Shown here one piece after another: positions 1 through 8,107 of a stretch of 64,000 nucleotides of DNA (position 1 is its first letter; the number at the start of each line of letters is the position of its first letter). The notes beneath the pieces were generated by a model. That model had not been told where the DNA came from. It worked only from the letters and a program-made list of their open reading frames with translations, and made no database searches. Source of the stretch: Prevotellaceae bacterium HUN156 (GTDB taxonomy: Bacteria > Bacteroidota > Bacteroidia > Bacteroidales > Bacteroidaceae); NCBI GenBank assembly GCA_900119285.1, contig FPIT01000005.1, forward strand, positions 269,231-333,230, read 5' to 3'. The position numbers were made by a program, and so were the translations under genes.

Positions 1-2
1 TA

Positions 3-2147
3 GCTTTGGAGAAAGACGGTGAATACTGCAAGCCCGTTATGACCAAGGGCGATCCCGTATGGCAGCGCAAAGAGAAGGCTTCGCCTGATGAAAAGGACGA
101 ATACTTCGTAGTACGCACTAAAGACGAATACAAATACGCCCAGAACATGTTCTTCCCCCGCATGTATAGCTCTGCCCATCGCAGCAACTACGAGAGTTGG
201 ATGGGTGGCGTTGATGGCAACGAAGAATACTATGACCGTTGTGGTGAGACTGTCACTGTGAAAGTTCCCACCCAGATGGAGAACATGCGTTTCTTCATTT
301 CTTATCAGTGCAACTTCATGTACTGGCGCTACTTCATGTGGAACTTTGCTGGTCGTCAGAACGACTTGCAAGGTAATGGAGAGTTGGAACATGGCAACTG
401 GATTACTGGTTTCGACTGGTTCGACAACTGGCGCTTAGGCGACCAGAACTTATTACCTGACGACTTGAAGGAGAATAAGGGACATAACGTTTTCTATTGT
501 CTGCCTCTCATCTTAGGTCTCATCGGACTCTTCTGGCAGTCATTGGCAAAGCATCACGGCAACGCCAAGGACCAGACAGGTATCCGCCAGTTCTGGGTAG
601 TCTTCTTCCTGTTCTTCATGACAGGTCTGGCTATTGTCATCTATCTGAACCAGACACCGTCACAGCCTCGTGAGCGTGACTATGCTTATGCTGGTTCATT
701 CTATGCTTATGCTATATGGTGTGGTATCGGTGTAGCAGGTATCATCGAGCTGATAAGAGAGAAGCTGAAAGTGAACAGCGAGAAGTTTGCTACCGCTTTG
801 GCTTCTGTTACCGCTATCATCTGTCTGCTTGTTCCTATTCAGATGGCTTCACAGACTTGGGATGACCACGATCGTTCTGGTCGTTACACCTGCCGCGACT
901 TCGGACAGAACTATCTGATGTCTTGTCAGCAGCAGAACAATCCGATTATCTTCACCAATGGTGATAATGATACCTTCCCATTGTGGTACAATCAGGATGT
1001 AGAGGGTGTACGCACCGATGCTCGTGTCTGCAACCTCTCTTATCTGCAGACAGACTGGTATATCGACCAGATGCGCCGTCCTGCTTACGACTCACCTTCT
1101 GTACCTATCTCTTGGGAGCGTATTGAATACTGCTCAGGTACTAACGAGTATATTACCATTGAGCCAGACATGAAGGAAGCTGTATTGGAGCTCTACCGCA
1201 AGAATCCCGAACAGGCTCGCCAGCAGTTTGGCGATGAGCCCTTCGAGCTGAAGAACGTACTGAAGTACTGGATTCGCTCAAAGAATGAGGACTTGCACCT
1301 GATACCTACCGATACGCTCTATATGACTATCGACAAGGAAGCAGTACGCCGCAGTGGTATGATGATGGCTGCCGACTCTATCCCCGACAAGATGGTTATC
1401 TCGTTGGCAGGCAAGCGTGCACTGTATAAGGGCGACCTTATGATTCTGGAGATGTTGGCTCAGTGCAACTGGGAGCGTCCTATCTATGTTGCTGTCAGCG
1501 TTGGCGACGACAACTACATCAACCTTGGCGACAATGTTATCACTGAAGGTCTGGCATATCGTATCACTCCGTTCACTACGACACAAGACGGCAAACCCAT
1601 TGCTGGTGTCAAGAACTTCGACACGGAGAAGACCTACGACAACATTATGCACCGCTTCAAGTTCGGTGGCATCAACAAACCAGGCATCTATATTGATGAG
1701 ACTGTGATGCGTATGTGCTATACCCACCGTCGCATTATGTCTAAGTTGGCACTGGAGCTGGCATACGAAGGCAAGAACAAGAAAGCCGAAGAAGTGCTTC
1801 GCTATACAGAGAAGATGCTTCCAAGCTACAATATTCGCCACAACTTCGACTCTGGTTCGCTCGATATGGCTCGCACATGGATTACACTTGGCAACAAGAA
1901 AGAGGCGATGAATATCATTCAGCAGATGTGGAAGAGTGCTACTCAGTATATGAGATGGTACTGCACACTGACTGACTACCGCTTCGATGCAGCCAAGATG
2001 GACTGCCTCAGATACTTCTATATCATGGAGCAGTTGGCTAATCTCACACAGATTGTTGACGAGAAAGCATACCAGCAGCAAGTCAAGGAGCTGAATGTAC
2101 TCGGCAACATCTACGAGCAGAAGGGCGGCAAGTTGTACGAAGACTAA
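3..2147 (+). CDS. DUF2723 family membrane protein, 5' end cut by window edge
   Basis: About 714 C-terminal residues are visible. The frame is open to base 3, so the beginning lies outside the window and the TTG at base 6 should not be read as a start. The visible part has roughly four hydrophobic segments (about residues 162-180, 196-214, 232-250 and 262-282). The motif QTPSQPRERDYAYAG between the second and third is typical of DUF2723 proteins of Bacteroidota. A long soluble C-terminal half follows. The family has been placed with GT-C type (protein O-mannosyl transferase-like) glycosyltransferases; the substrate cannot be read from the sequence. The next gene starts 53 bp downstream on the same strand and also looks like an envelope sugar enzyme, so co-transcription is plausible. 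Confidence 0.85.
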   Translation, partial: ALEKDGEYCKPVMTKGDPVWQRKEKASPDEKDEYFVVRTKDEYKYAQNMFFPRMYSSAHRSNYESWMGGVDGNEEYYDRCGETVTVKVPTQMENMRFFISYQCNFMYWRYFMWNFAGRQNDLQGNGELEHGNWITGFDWFDNWRLGDQNLLPDDLKENKGHNVFYCLPLILGLIGLFWQSLAKHHGNAKDQTGIRQFWVVFFLFFMTGLAIVIYLNQTPSQPRERDYAYAGSFYAYAIWCGIGVAGIIELIREKLKVNSEKFATALASVTAIICLLVPIQMASQTWDDHDRSGRYTCRDFGQNYLMSCQQQNNPIIFTNGDNDTFPLWYNQDVEGVRTDARVCNLSYLQTDWYIDQMRRPAYDSPSVPISWERIEYCSGTNEYITIEPDMKEAVLELYRKNPEQARQQFGDEPFELKNVLKYWIRSKNEDLHLIPTDTLYMTIDKEAVRRSGMMMAADSIPDKMVISLAGKRALYKGDLMILEMLAQCNWERPIYVAVSVGDDNYINLGDNVITEGLAYRITPFTTTQDGKPIAGVKNFDTEKTYDNIMHRFKFGGINKPGIYIDETVMRMCYTHRRIMSKLALELAYEGKNKKAEEVLRYTEKMLPSYNIRHNFDSGSLDMARTWITLGNKKEAMNIIQQMWKSATQYMRWYCTLTDYRFDAAKMDCLRYFYIMEQLANLTQIVDEKAYQQQVKELNVLGNIYEQKGGKLYED

Positions 2148-2200
2148 TTGCCGACAAAACGTAATAACGATATTTCGAAACAAGAAAAGAAAGAAACATC

Positions 2201-2812
2201 ATGATAATAGAGCAACCCTCCATGTGGCTGCGCTGGATGTACCCCAAGGCATTATGGCGTATGGATCCGAACGAGAAGGCAGTATACCTGACCTTCGACG
2301 ACGGGCCTATACCAGAAGCCACTCCTTTCATTCTTGATACGCTGGCAAAGTATAAAGTCAAAGCCACCTTCTTCATGGTGGGCGACAATGCCAGAAAATA
2401 TCCTGAGCTCCACCAGCGTGTTGTTGACGAGGGCCATCGCATTGGTAATCACACTCACAATCACATGGGTGGTCTGCGCCACTCGGTGCATGAATACAGC
2501 TACAACGTAGAAAAGGCCAATGCCTATCTGCATACCAATCTGGTACGTCCTCCTCATGGATGGATGCGTCACGACCAGTATGCCTGGCTCTCTCGCAAGT
2601 TTAAGATTGTCATGTGGGATCTTGTTACTCGCGACTACTCTAAATGGATGACTGCTAATGATGTGCTGAACAATGTAAAGAAGTACGCGCGTAACGGCAG
2701 CATCATTACCTTCCACGACTCTCTCAAGAGCATTGACAAGTTGCGCCTGGCGCTTCCTGCTGCTATTGAGTGGCTTATTGGTGAAGGTTACGCTTTCAAA
2801 GTCTTCGAATAA
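2201..2812 (+). CDS. Polysaccharide deacetylase (NodB-type, carbohydrate esterase 4)
   Basis: The 203-residue protein is essentially one NodB domain. Visible CE4 motifs in order: TFDDGP (31-36, catalytic-base Asp33 and metal Asp34), HTHNH (84-88, metal His84 and His88), RPPHG (116-120), WDLVTRDY (139-146) and TFHDS (170-174, His172). All metal and catalytic residues are present, so it should be an active metal-dependent N- or O-deacetylase of a glycan such as peptidoglycan or capsule. There is no signal peptide or membrane anchor, so either it acts in the cytoplasm or the real location is not evident. It follows the DUF2723 gene by 53 bp and ends at a strong terminator. Confidence 0.9.
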   Translation: MIIEQPSMWLRWMYPKALWRMDPNEKAVYLTFDDGPIPEATPFILDTLAKYKVKATFFMVGDNARKYPELHQRVVDEGHRIGNHTHNHMGGLRHSVHEYSYNVEKANAYLHTNLVRPPHGWMRHDQYAWLSRKFKIVMWDLVTRDYSKWMTANDVLNNVKKYARNGSIITFHDSLKSIDKLRLALPAAIEWLIGEGYAFKVFE

Positions 2813-2834
2813 CAAGACATACTTATAATAAAAA

Positions 2835-2861
2835 AAGAGAGGCAACGACCTCTCTTTTTTA
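2835..2861. terminator. Bidirectional intrinsic terminator
   Basis: AAGAGAGG / CCTCTCTT stem with loop CAACGA, flanked by A-run and T-run on both sides. It lies between the convergent deacetylase gene and the uxuB-like gene and can serve both. Confidence 0.85.
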
Positions 2862-2878
2862 TTTACTATGTATTTCGC

Positions 2879-4465
2879 TTAGCGCTTACTTACATACTTA
2901 TGCAGTGTAGCTCTCACGGCACCGTTGCCAGCATAGAGCTCTTTCACCATACCTTCAATCTGTTCGCCGAGTCCAGCCTCATAGAGATCCAGTCCGAAGA
3001 CATCCTTACGGCTATACAGTTTCTTCAGGCAACTCCAGTCCTGATCGGCTTTACCAATCTCCAGAGGAGCAACGATAGCCTGCAGTTCTTCCAGCATGGG
3101 GTCTGGTGATGGTTCAAATGCAGTACCATCATCCTTGATACCCTTCAAGTAGCGAGCATAGCCAGCCAGTGTCAATGGAATCAATACCAGATTAGACTTA
3201 TCCAGACCACGGGCAATATACTTCTTCAGTGTCTCACCGAAACGGATTGGCAACTTCTGTGAAGTATCCGAAGCAATACGCTGTGGAGCATCAGGCATGA
3301 AGGGGTTAGGCAGACGGCGATTGATAACGGCACCGATAAACTCATAAGGATTCAGCACACCTGGGTCAACCACTACAGGCATTGCCTCCATATATCCAAT
3401 CTTCTGGATAAAGGCGCGCAAGTCTTCATCAGCCATCTCAGCACTGATGAGTGTATAGCCCAACATACAACCATAGATACTCATTGCTGTATGCAATGGG
3501 TTCAGACAGGTTGTCACCTTCATAGTCTCCACCTTATCTACAGTCTCGCGAGTAGTATAAAGCGCACCACCCAAATCCAATGGTGGACGACCATTAGTAT
3601 AGTTATCCTCAATTACCAGATACTGCACCTCTTCCGCATTCACGAAAGGAGCTGTAAAGGTGTGCTTCTCTGTCTCGATATAGTCATTATCCTCAAAACC
3701 ATCCTGTGCCAGCAGTTCCTTCACCTTCTCATGAGGACGAGGAGTAATCTTATCAATCATTGACCAAGGGAAGGTAATCTTCTTTTCATTCTTCAGATAG
3801 TCGAGGAAAGCAGCAGGCACCAGTCCGTCCTTCACCCAACGCTCAGCATAAGCCATCACGCCAGCCTTCACCTTGTCACCATTGTGCGAGCAGTTATCCA
3901 TGCTCTGAACAGTCAGAGGCAGCTCACCAGCCTTGTAGCGCTCAAAGAGCAGTGCTGTTACCTTACCCATAGCGAATACGGGCTTCAGTCCACGAGCCAA
4001 GTCTGCTTCGTTAAAGGTATATCCCTTCTCTGTGATGGTGAATGAAATCATCTGCAGCGAAGGATTCTTGAATACCTCTACCAGTCTGTTCCAGTCCTCA
4101 AACTGAGGGTCAGCCTTCAGTGCTTCCGTCACACTGGCAATCACTTTCTTCTCGATAGAACCGTCAGAGCAGAGGTTCACACAGAGCGACAGATTATTAT
4201 AAGGAGCATACGCCTTGTCAATCACCTCAAAGTCGAATGTCTCTGCTACGATAACGCCACGGTCATACTTTCCCGTATTCAGCGCATCGTTCAGGATGGC
4301 TGCAGGGAATGCGCGGAAGATGTTACCACCGCCGAAATGTACCCATGTAGGTTCCTTGGCAGTCTTCTCGCGCACTGCCTTGATATCAAACTTAGGGAGT
4401 TCATAGCCTTTCTGCTCCCACTCTGCGGCATTGTAATTACCGCTAAAAATATCATTCAGTTTCAT
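2879..4465 (-). CDS. uxuB: Mannitol dehydrogenase family oxidoreductase, probable fructuronate reductase
   Basis: The 528-residue protein belongs to the polyol-specific long-chain dehydrogenase family (UxuB/UxaB/MtlD). An N-terminal NAD-binding part begins around HFGGGNIFRAF, followed by SMDNCSHNGDKV and the DKITPRPHEKV region. The C-terminal catalytic helix carries CLNPLHTAMSIYG with the conserved Asn and His. The length fits fructuronate/tagaturonate reductases better than short mannitol dehydrogenases. The gene is 38 bp downstream of uxuA on the same strand. That pairing supports D-fructuronate to D-mannonate reduction in glucuronate breakdown; on sequence alone tagaturonate reductase or D-arabinitol dehydrogenase cannot be excluded. 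Confidence 0.85.
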   Translation of the reverse strand: MKLNDIFSGNYNAAEWEQKGYELPKFDIKAVREKTAKEPTWVHFGGGNIFRAFPAAILNDALNTGKYDRGVIVAETFDFEVIDKAYAPYNNLSLCVNLCSDGSIEKKVIASVTEALKADPQFEDWNRLVEVFKNPSLQMISFTITEKGYTFNEADLARGLKPVFAMGKVTALLFERYKAGELPLTVQSMDNCSHNGDKVKAGVMAYAERWVKDGLVPAAFLDYLKNEKKITFPWSMIDKITPRPHEKVKELLAQDGFEDNDYIETEKHTFTAPFVNAEEVQYLVIEDNYTNGRPPLDLGGALYTTRETVDKVETMKVTTCLNPLHTAMSIYGCMLGYTLISAEMADEDLRAFIQKIGYMEAMPVVVDPGVLNPYEFIGAVINRRLPNPFMPDAPQRIASDTSQKLPIRFGETLKKYIARGLDKSNLVLIPLTLAGYARYLKGIKDDGTAFEPSPDPMLEELQAIVAPLEIGKADQDWSCLKKLYSRKDVFGLDLYEAGLGEQIEGMVKELYAGNGAVRATLHKYVSKR

Positions 4466-4503
4466 ACGTAATTAATTATGAATTATGCATTACGAATTAT
4501 GCA
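4466..4503. repeat. Short-word tandem repeat between uxuA and uxuB
   Basis: The whole 38-bp gap is an imperfect reiteration of the word AATTATGAATTATGCATTA. It is one of several short-word repeats in gene gaps of this window; it carries no evident promoter, so uxuB is probably read from the queH/uxuA promoter. Confidence 0.6.
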
Positions 4504-5757
4504 TTAATCAAAGAATCCCGGTTGCTTATACTCTATTCCCAGTTCGCGGTCAACAGTAGCGAGAATGCCCTGCACCTGTCCCATTGCGAACATACGGCCC
4601 AGTAGTGTATAGCCAGCATTATGTCCATGACTTGACTCATCCATGATGCCGCCAGGCTCATCGGTGAAGGTCATGCCGTGGTCTACACGCATTGGCAACT
4701 GTGGGTTCTCCTTTTCGAAGATGCGGCACAGTTCTACGAGGTCGGCACGTCCACCCAAGTGACTTGCCTCTGTGAAGTCGCCATTGGGGAAGATGTGGCA
4801 AGAACGCAAGTGAACGAAATGAGTGCGTGAAGCAAACTTCTTTGCCATCTCCACTACATTATTATATGCACCTGCCGACAGTGAACCAGCACAGAAGGTC
4901 AGTCCGTTGTGCTTGTTGGGCACTGCGTCGAGGAACCACTGGATATCCTCTTCGGTGCGAACAATGCGTGGCAAACCAAGGATCTCGATGGGGGGATCAT
5001 CGGGGTGAACACACATATTCATATTACACTCCTCACAAGTAGGCATGATAGCCTCGAGGAAGTACTTCATATTCTCGCGCAGCTGCGCCTTGTCGATACC
5101 TTTATACAGGTCGAGGAAGTCGCGGAACTTCTGGATAGGAGCCTCGTCGTTCTCGCTGAAGTTACCACTAACAAAGCCCTGTGTCTTGATAATGATGTTC
5201 TCTACCAGCTTATGCTCCTTCTCTGGTGTCATTGTCTTGGCCAGCTCATCGCATTCAGCCAACACGTTGCGTCCTGCACCTACACCTGCAGGGAATTCAA
5301 ACTTGCTCCATTCCTCACGAGCACCTTCGCGCTTCAGGATATAGATGTCGAAGTATGCAAACTCGGCATAGTTGAAGTAGAGGTTGGTAGAACCATTAGG
5401 ATTCTCGTGCAACAGGTCTGTACGAGCCCAGTCCAGCACAGGCATGAAGTTATAGCAGATACAATGGATGCCCTCGGCAGAGAGGTTGCGCAGCGACTCC
5501 TTATACACCTCGATTTGGTGATCACGGTCAGGACCGCCATACTTGATAGTCTCCACTACTGGCAGCGACTCTACCACGCTCCAGCGCATGCCGTAACTCT
5601 CAATATACTCTCGCAGGTCGCGAATCTTCTCTCGCGTCCATACTTCACCAAGGGGCACATCGTGCAGAGCGGTAACGATACCCTCTACTCCGATTTGCTT
5701 CAGCATGGCAAGTGTAATCTTATCTTTCTTGCCAAACCATCTCCAAGTTCTTTCCAT
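4504..5757 (-). CDS. uxuA: Mannonate dehydratase
   Basis: UxuA family (TIM-barrel, Fe/Mn-dependent), 417 residues versus 394 in E. coli. It dehydrates D-mannonate to 2-keto-3-deoxygluconate in hexuronate catabolism. Visible signatures: the N-terminal MERTWRWFG and GVEGIVTALHDVPLGEVW, the CVHPDDPP region with metal ligands, TFCAGSLSAG, HLRS followed later by DHG and the terminal GRMFAMGQVQGI. The start at 5757 gives the family-typical N-terminus. It is 15 bp downstream of queH and 38 bp upstream of uxuB, all leftward, so the three genes look like one transcript even though queH is a tRNA-modification gene. Confidence 0.95.
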   Translation of the reverse strand: MERTWRWFGKKDKITLAMLKQIGVEGIVTALHDVPLGEVWTREKIRDLREYIESYGMRWSVVESLPVVETIKYGGPDRDHQIEVYKESLRNLSAEGIHCICYNFMPVLDWARTDLLHENPNGSTNLYFNYAEFAYFDIYILKREGAREEWSKFEFPAGVGAGRNVLAECDELAKTMTPEKEHKLVENIIIKTQGFVSGNFSENDEAPIQKFRDFLDLYKGIDKAQLRENMKYFLEAIMPTCEECNMNMCVHPDDPPIEILGLPRIVRTEEDIQWFLDAVPNKHNGLTFCAGSLSAGAYNNVVEMAKKFASRTHFVHLRSCHIFPNGDFTEASHLGGRADLVELCRIFEKENPQLPMRVDHGMTFTDEPGGIMDESSHGHNAGYTLLGRMFAMGQVQGILATVDRELGIEYKQPGFFD

Positions 5758-5772
5758 AAATACTTTTTGTTT

Positions 5773-6375
5773 TTATATTGTTTCTGTTATTTTTTGTAGA
5801 TGTCTCATACTAAACTCACAACCGCAATACTGCTGGTTGTAGAAAGCATACTCACGTAGCAGTTGGTTACGACGCTCCTGCAGTCCGCCTTTGCGCCAGT
5901 TCTGTGCCCAGAAGGTTGTTCCCTCCACGGCGTTCTGTGCTCGCAGTCCTGCTTCCGTAATCTGTTCCAAGCTCTTCCAGCGCGATGAAGCCAGTGTCGT
6001 TGTGAAATATTGCAGTCCCAAATCCTTGGCTTGCAAGGCAGCCACCTTCAGTCGATAAGCAAAGCATTGCAGACAGCGTCCACCGCGCTCTGGCTCTCCT
6101 TCCAGTCCGCGCACAGCCTCCAGCCAGCGCTCGTGGTCGTAGTCACCGTCTATCCAGCGTAGTCCTAAGCTCTCCGCATGGCGCTTGCTCTCCTCTTTGC
6201 GAATCTCGTATTCCTCGCGAGGCCAGATATTCGGATTAAAATAGAAGATGGTGGGGCGCACTCCGTGTGCCAACATCCACTCCACGATAGCCGATGAGCA
6301 AGGCGCACAACAGGCATGTAGCAACACCTCTTGCGCCCCTTCTGGTATCTCGATATCTCGATTCTGCTTTTTCAC
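5773..6375 (-). CDS. queH: Epoxyqueuosine reductase QueH
   Basis: Reduces epoxyqueuosine to queuosine in tRNA, the last step of Q biosynthesis; QueH (DUF208) is the non-homologous alternative to QueG. The cysteine ligands are visible: LLHACCAPCS near the N-terminus, GRCLQCFAYRL in the middle and QQYCGCEF near the end, enough for the Fe-S cluster and extra metal site of the family. An ATG at 6393 is in frame, but the promoter -7 box TACCTTTG (6388-6381) lies inside that extension. A transcript from it would begin near the GTG at 6375, five bases after TTTG, so I place the start there (200 residues, leaderless). If another promoter is used the ATG remains possible. Confidence 0.88.
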   Translation of the reverse strand: MKKQNRDIEIPEGAQEVLLHACCAPCSSAIVEWMLAHGVRPTIFYFNPNIWPREEYEIRKEESKRHAESLGLRWIDGDYDHERWLEAVRGLEGEPERGGRCLQCFAYRLKVAALQAKDLGLQYFTTTLASSRWKSLEQITEAGLRAQNAVEGTTFWAQNWRKGGLQERRNQLLREYAFYNQQYCGCEFSMRHLQKITETI

Positions 6376-6380
6376 AACTG

Positions 6381-6411
6381 CAAAGGTAAACATTAACTTT
6401 CAAACAGCCAA
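6381..6411 (-). promoter_or_regulatory. Promoter of queH-uxuA-uxuB
   Basis: On the minus strand TTG (6411-6409), 20 bp, then TACCTTTG (6388-6381), the Bacteroidota vegetative sigma pattern. The -7 box is only five bases before the GTG start at 6375. Confidence 0.6.
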
Positions 6412-6460
6412 ACTTTCGTGTTTCTTTGGAGAAAAAGATATAAGAAAAGCGAGCTTTTCT

Positions 6461-6490
6461 TTGCTTTTAACTCGTTTTTTCGTAACTTTG
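6461..6490 (+). promoter_or_regulatory. Promoter of nhaD
   Basis: TTG (6461-6463), 19 bp, TAACTTTG (6483-6490). The ATG follows at 6524, leaving a leader of about 30 nt. Confidence 0.65.
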
Positions 6491-6523
6491 CAGCAAATTA
6501 GTATATAATAAGGAAAAGGAAAC

Positions 6524-7855
6524 ATGTCAACACTAACAATTTGTATTGTTGCAGCTTTCGTTGCAGGCTATATGTGTATAGCTCTCGAAAGCTTCACTAA
6601 AGTCAACAAGGCTGCTATTGCCCTGCTGATGTGTGTAGCCTGCTGGACGCTCTTGATGATTGATCCAGCCAGTTTCTACCCTCAACTGGACGGAGGCAAC
6701 GTCATTCATCACATTTCTGAAGTCATCGAGCATCATCTTGGCGATGCTAGTGGCACGCTGTTCTTCCTGATGGGCGCCATGACCATCGTAGAGATTGTAG
6801 ACACCAATGGCGGATTCAACTTTGTGCGCGATGCCATCAAGACACGCTCTAAGCGCAAACTGCTGTGGCGCGTAGCCTTTATGACCTTCTTCTTGTCTGC
6901 CATACTGGATAATCTCACCACCTCTATTGTGATGATTATGGTATTGCGCAAGTTGGTGCAGAATCGTGAAGACCGCTTGATCTATGCCGCATTGGTTATC
7001 ATTGCAGCCAATAGTGGTGGAGCCTTCTCCCCTATTGGCGATGTCACCACCATCATGCTATGGATTAAGGGTGTTATCACTACTCAGGGCGTACTCTCCG
7101 AGATATTCATCCCCTCGCTGGTATCTATGGTTATTCCTGCAGCCATCCTCAGCTTCTCGCTGAAGGGCAAGTTCGACAAGTCACAGAACTTGGTAGTCAC
7201 AGAGGTTAGCCAGTTCACGAAGAGCCAGCGCAACATCATCTTCTGGTTAGGTGTTGGCGGACTCATCTTCGTGCCCATCTTCAAGACCATCACTCACCTG
7301 CCACCATTTATGGGCATTCTGCTTGTGCTTGGTGTGCTGTGGACCACTACCGAAATCTTCCACCACAATACTGCTGAAGACGATACGATGGCAAAGCGTG
7401 TCAGCGACATTCTTTCTCGCATCGACCTCTCTACCATCATGTTCTTCCTTGGTATCTTGATGGCTGTAGCCGTATTGCAGGAAGTTGGCGTACTCACTCA
7501 GTTGGGCAAAGGTCTCAACGAGACGTTTGCAGGCAACTACTACGTCATCAACGGCATCATTGGTGTGCTCTCATCTATTGTAGATAATGTACCTCTCGTT
7601 GCAGGCTGCATGGGCATGTATCCCGTAGCTGCCGATGGTGCAATGGCTGTCGATGGCATCTTCTGGCAGTTGCTTGCCTACTGCGCTGGTGTTGGAGGTT
7701 CCATGCTGATTATCGGCTCTGCAGCAGGTGTTGTAGTCATGGGCTTAGAGAAAATCACCTTTGGCTGGTACATGAAGAAGATCACCTGGATAGTCTTCGT
7801 AGGCTATATGTCGGGTATCCTCTGCTACTGGTTAGAAAAGACCTTCCTGTTCTGA
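6524..7855 (+). CDS. nhaD: NhaD-type Na+/H+ antiporter
   Basis: Inner-membrane sodium/proton antiporter of the ion transporter superfamily, 443 residues with about 11-12 hydrophobic segments and almost no soluble domain. Family features visible: the early LDNLTTSIVM segment with its membrane Asp-Asn, ANSGGAFSPIGDVTT in the middle (re-entrant loop type motif), and the second-half SSIVDNVPLVAG, a symmetric counterpart of the first Asp-Asn motif. These paired acidic/Asn motifs are the expected ion site. It is a single-gene unit with its own promoter and terminator; it helps keep cytoplasmic Na+ low, important in organisms that run sodium-coupled respiration. Confidence 0.92.
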   Translation: MSTLTICIVAAFVAGYMCIALESFTKVNKAAIALLMCVACWTLLMIDPASFYPQLDGGNVIHHISEVIEHHLGDASGTLFFLMGAMTIVEIVDTNGGFNFVRDAIKTRSKRKLLWRVAFMTFFLSAILDNLTTSIVMIMVLRKLVQNREDRLIYAALVIIAANSGGAFSPIGDVTTIMLWIKGVITTQGVLSEIFIPSLVSMVIPAAILSFSLKGKFDKSQNLVVTEVSQFTKSQRNIIFWLGVGGLIFVPIFKTITHLPPFMGILLVLGVLWTTTEIFHHNTAEDDTMAKRVSDILSRIDLSTIMFFLGILMAVAVLQEVGVLTQLGKGLNETFAGNYYVINGIIGVLSSIVDNVPLVAGCMGMYPVAADGAMAVDGIFWQLLAYCAGVGGSMLIIGSAAGVVVMGLEKITFGWYMKKITWIVFVGYMSGILCYWLEKTFLF

Positions 7856-7866
7856 TTAACAATATG

Positions 7867-7900
7867 AAAAGTCCAAGGGCAATCGTCTTTGGACTTTTTT
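7867..7900 (+). terminator. Terminator of nhaD
   Basis: AAAAGTCCAA (7867-7876) pairs with TTGGACTTTT (7889-7898), followed by a T-run. Confidence 0.85.
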
Positions 7901-7920
7901 GTTTTTTTAATCATGCATAT

Positions 7921-7951
7921 TTGGCTAATATAATAATAATGTGTAACTTTG
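7921..7951 (+). promoter_or_regulatory. Promoter of the 8108 surface-protein unit
   Basis: TTG (7921-7923), 20 bp, TAACTTTG (7944-7951). The start codon of the large gene is 156 bp further on, so the mRNA has a long leader (see 7962-8069). Confidence 0.65.
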
Positions 7952-7961
7952 CCACGTCGCT

Positions 7962-8069
7962 ATGAGAAACAGGGAGTGTCCTGTGGGCGACAATAAACAA
8001 AAAAAGCAATTACATTTAGACTTGATTATCGGGTTGTGGAGCATTCGTTCTGCATCCTTTTCCGTGTAG
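7962..8069 (+). CDS. Possible 35-residue leader ORF
   Basis: An ATG ten bases after the -7 box opens a frame of 35 codons ending with TAG at 8067, 38 bp before the large secreted protein. The peptide begins MRNRECPVGDNKQ and ends IRSASFSV; it has no recognisable domain. The first bases also form a small hairpin (CAGG...CCTG). The ORF fills almost the entire leader, so it could be a leader peptide, a structured RNA that happens to be open, or chance. No homology evidence is available here. Confidence 0.35.
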   Translation: MRNRECPVGDNKQKKQLHLDLIIGLWSIRSASFSV

Positions 8070-8107
8070 GAACAATCAACAAAAATAATAAATAACGTAC
8101 AACAATT

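Noticed and set aside
1278..2183. 301-codon minus-strand ORF opposite the DUF2723 gene
   Set aside because: Antisense shadow, no recognisable features; the opposite frame is a clear family member.
4909..5799. 296-codon plus-strand ORF opposite uxuA
   Set aside because: Antisense shadow of uxuA that crosses into queH; no supporting promoter or family.
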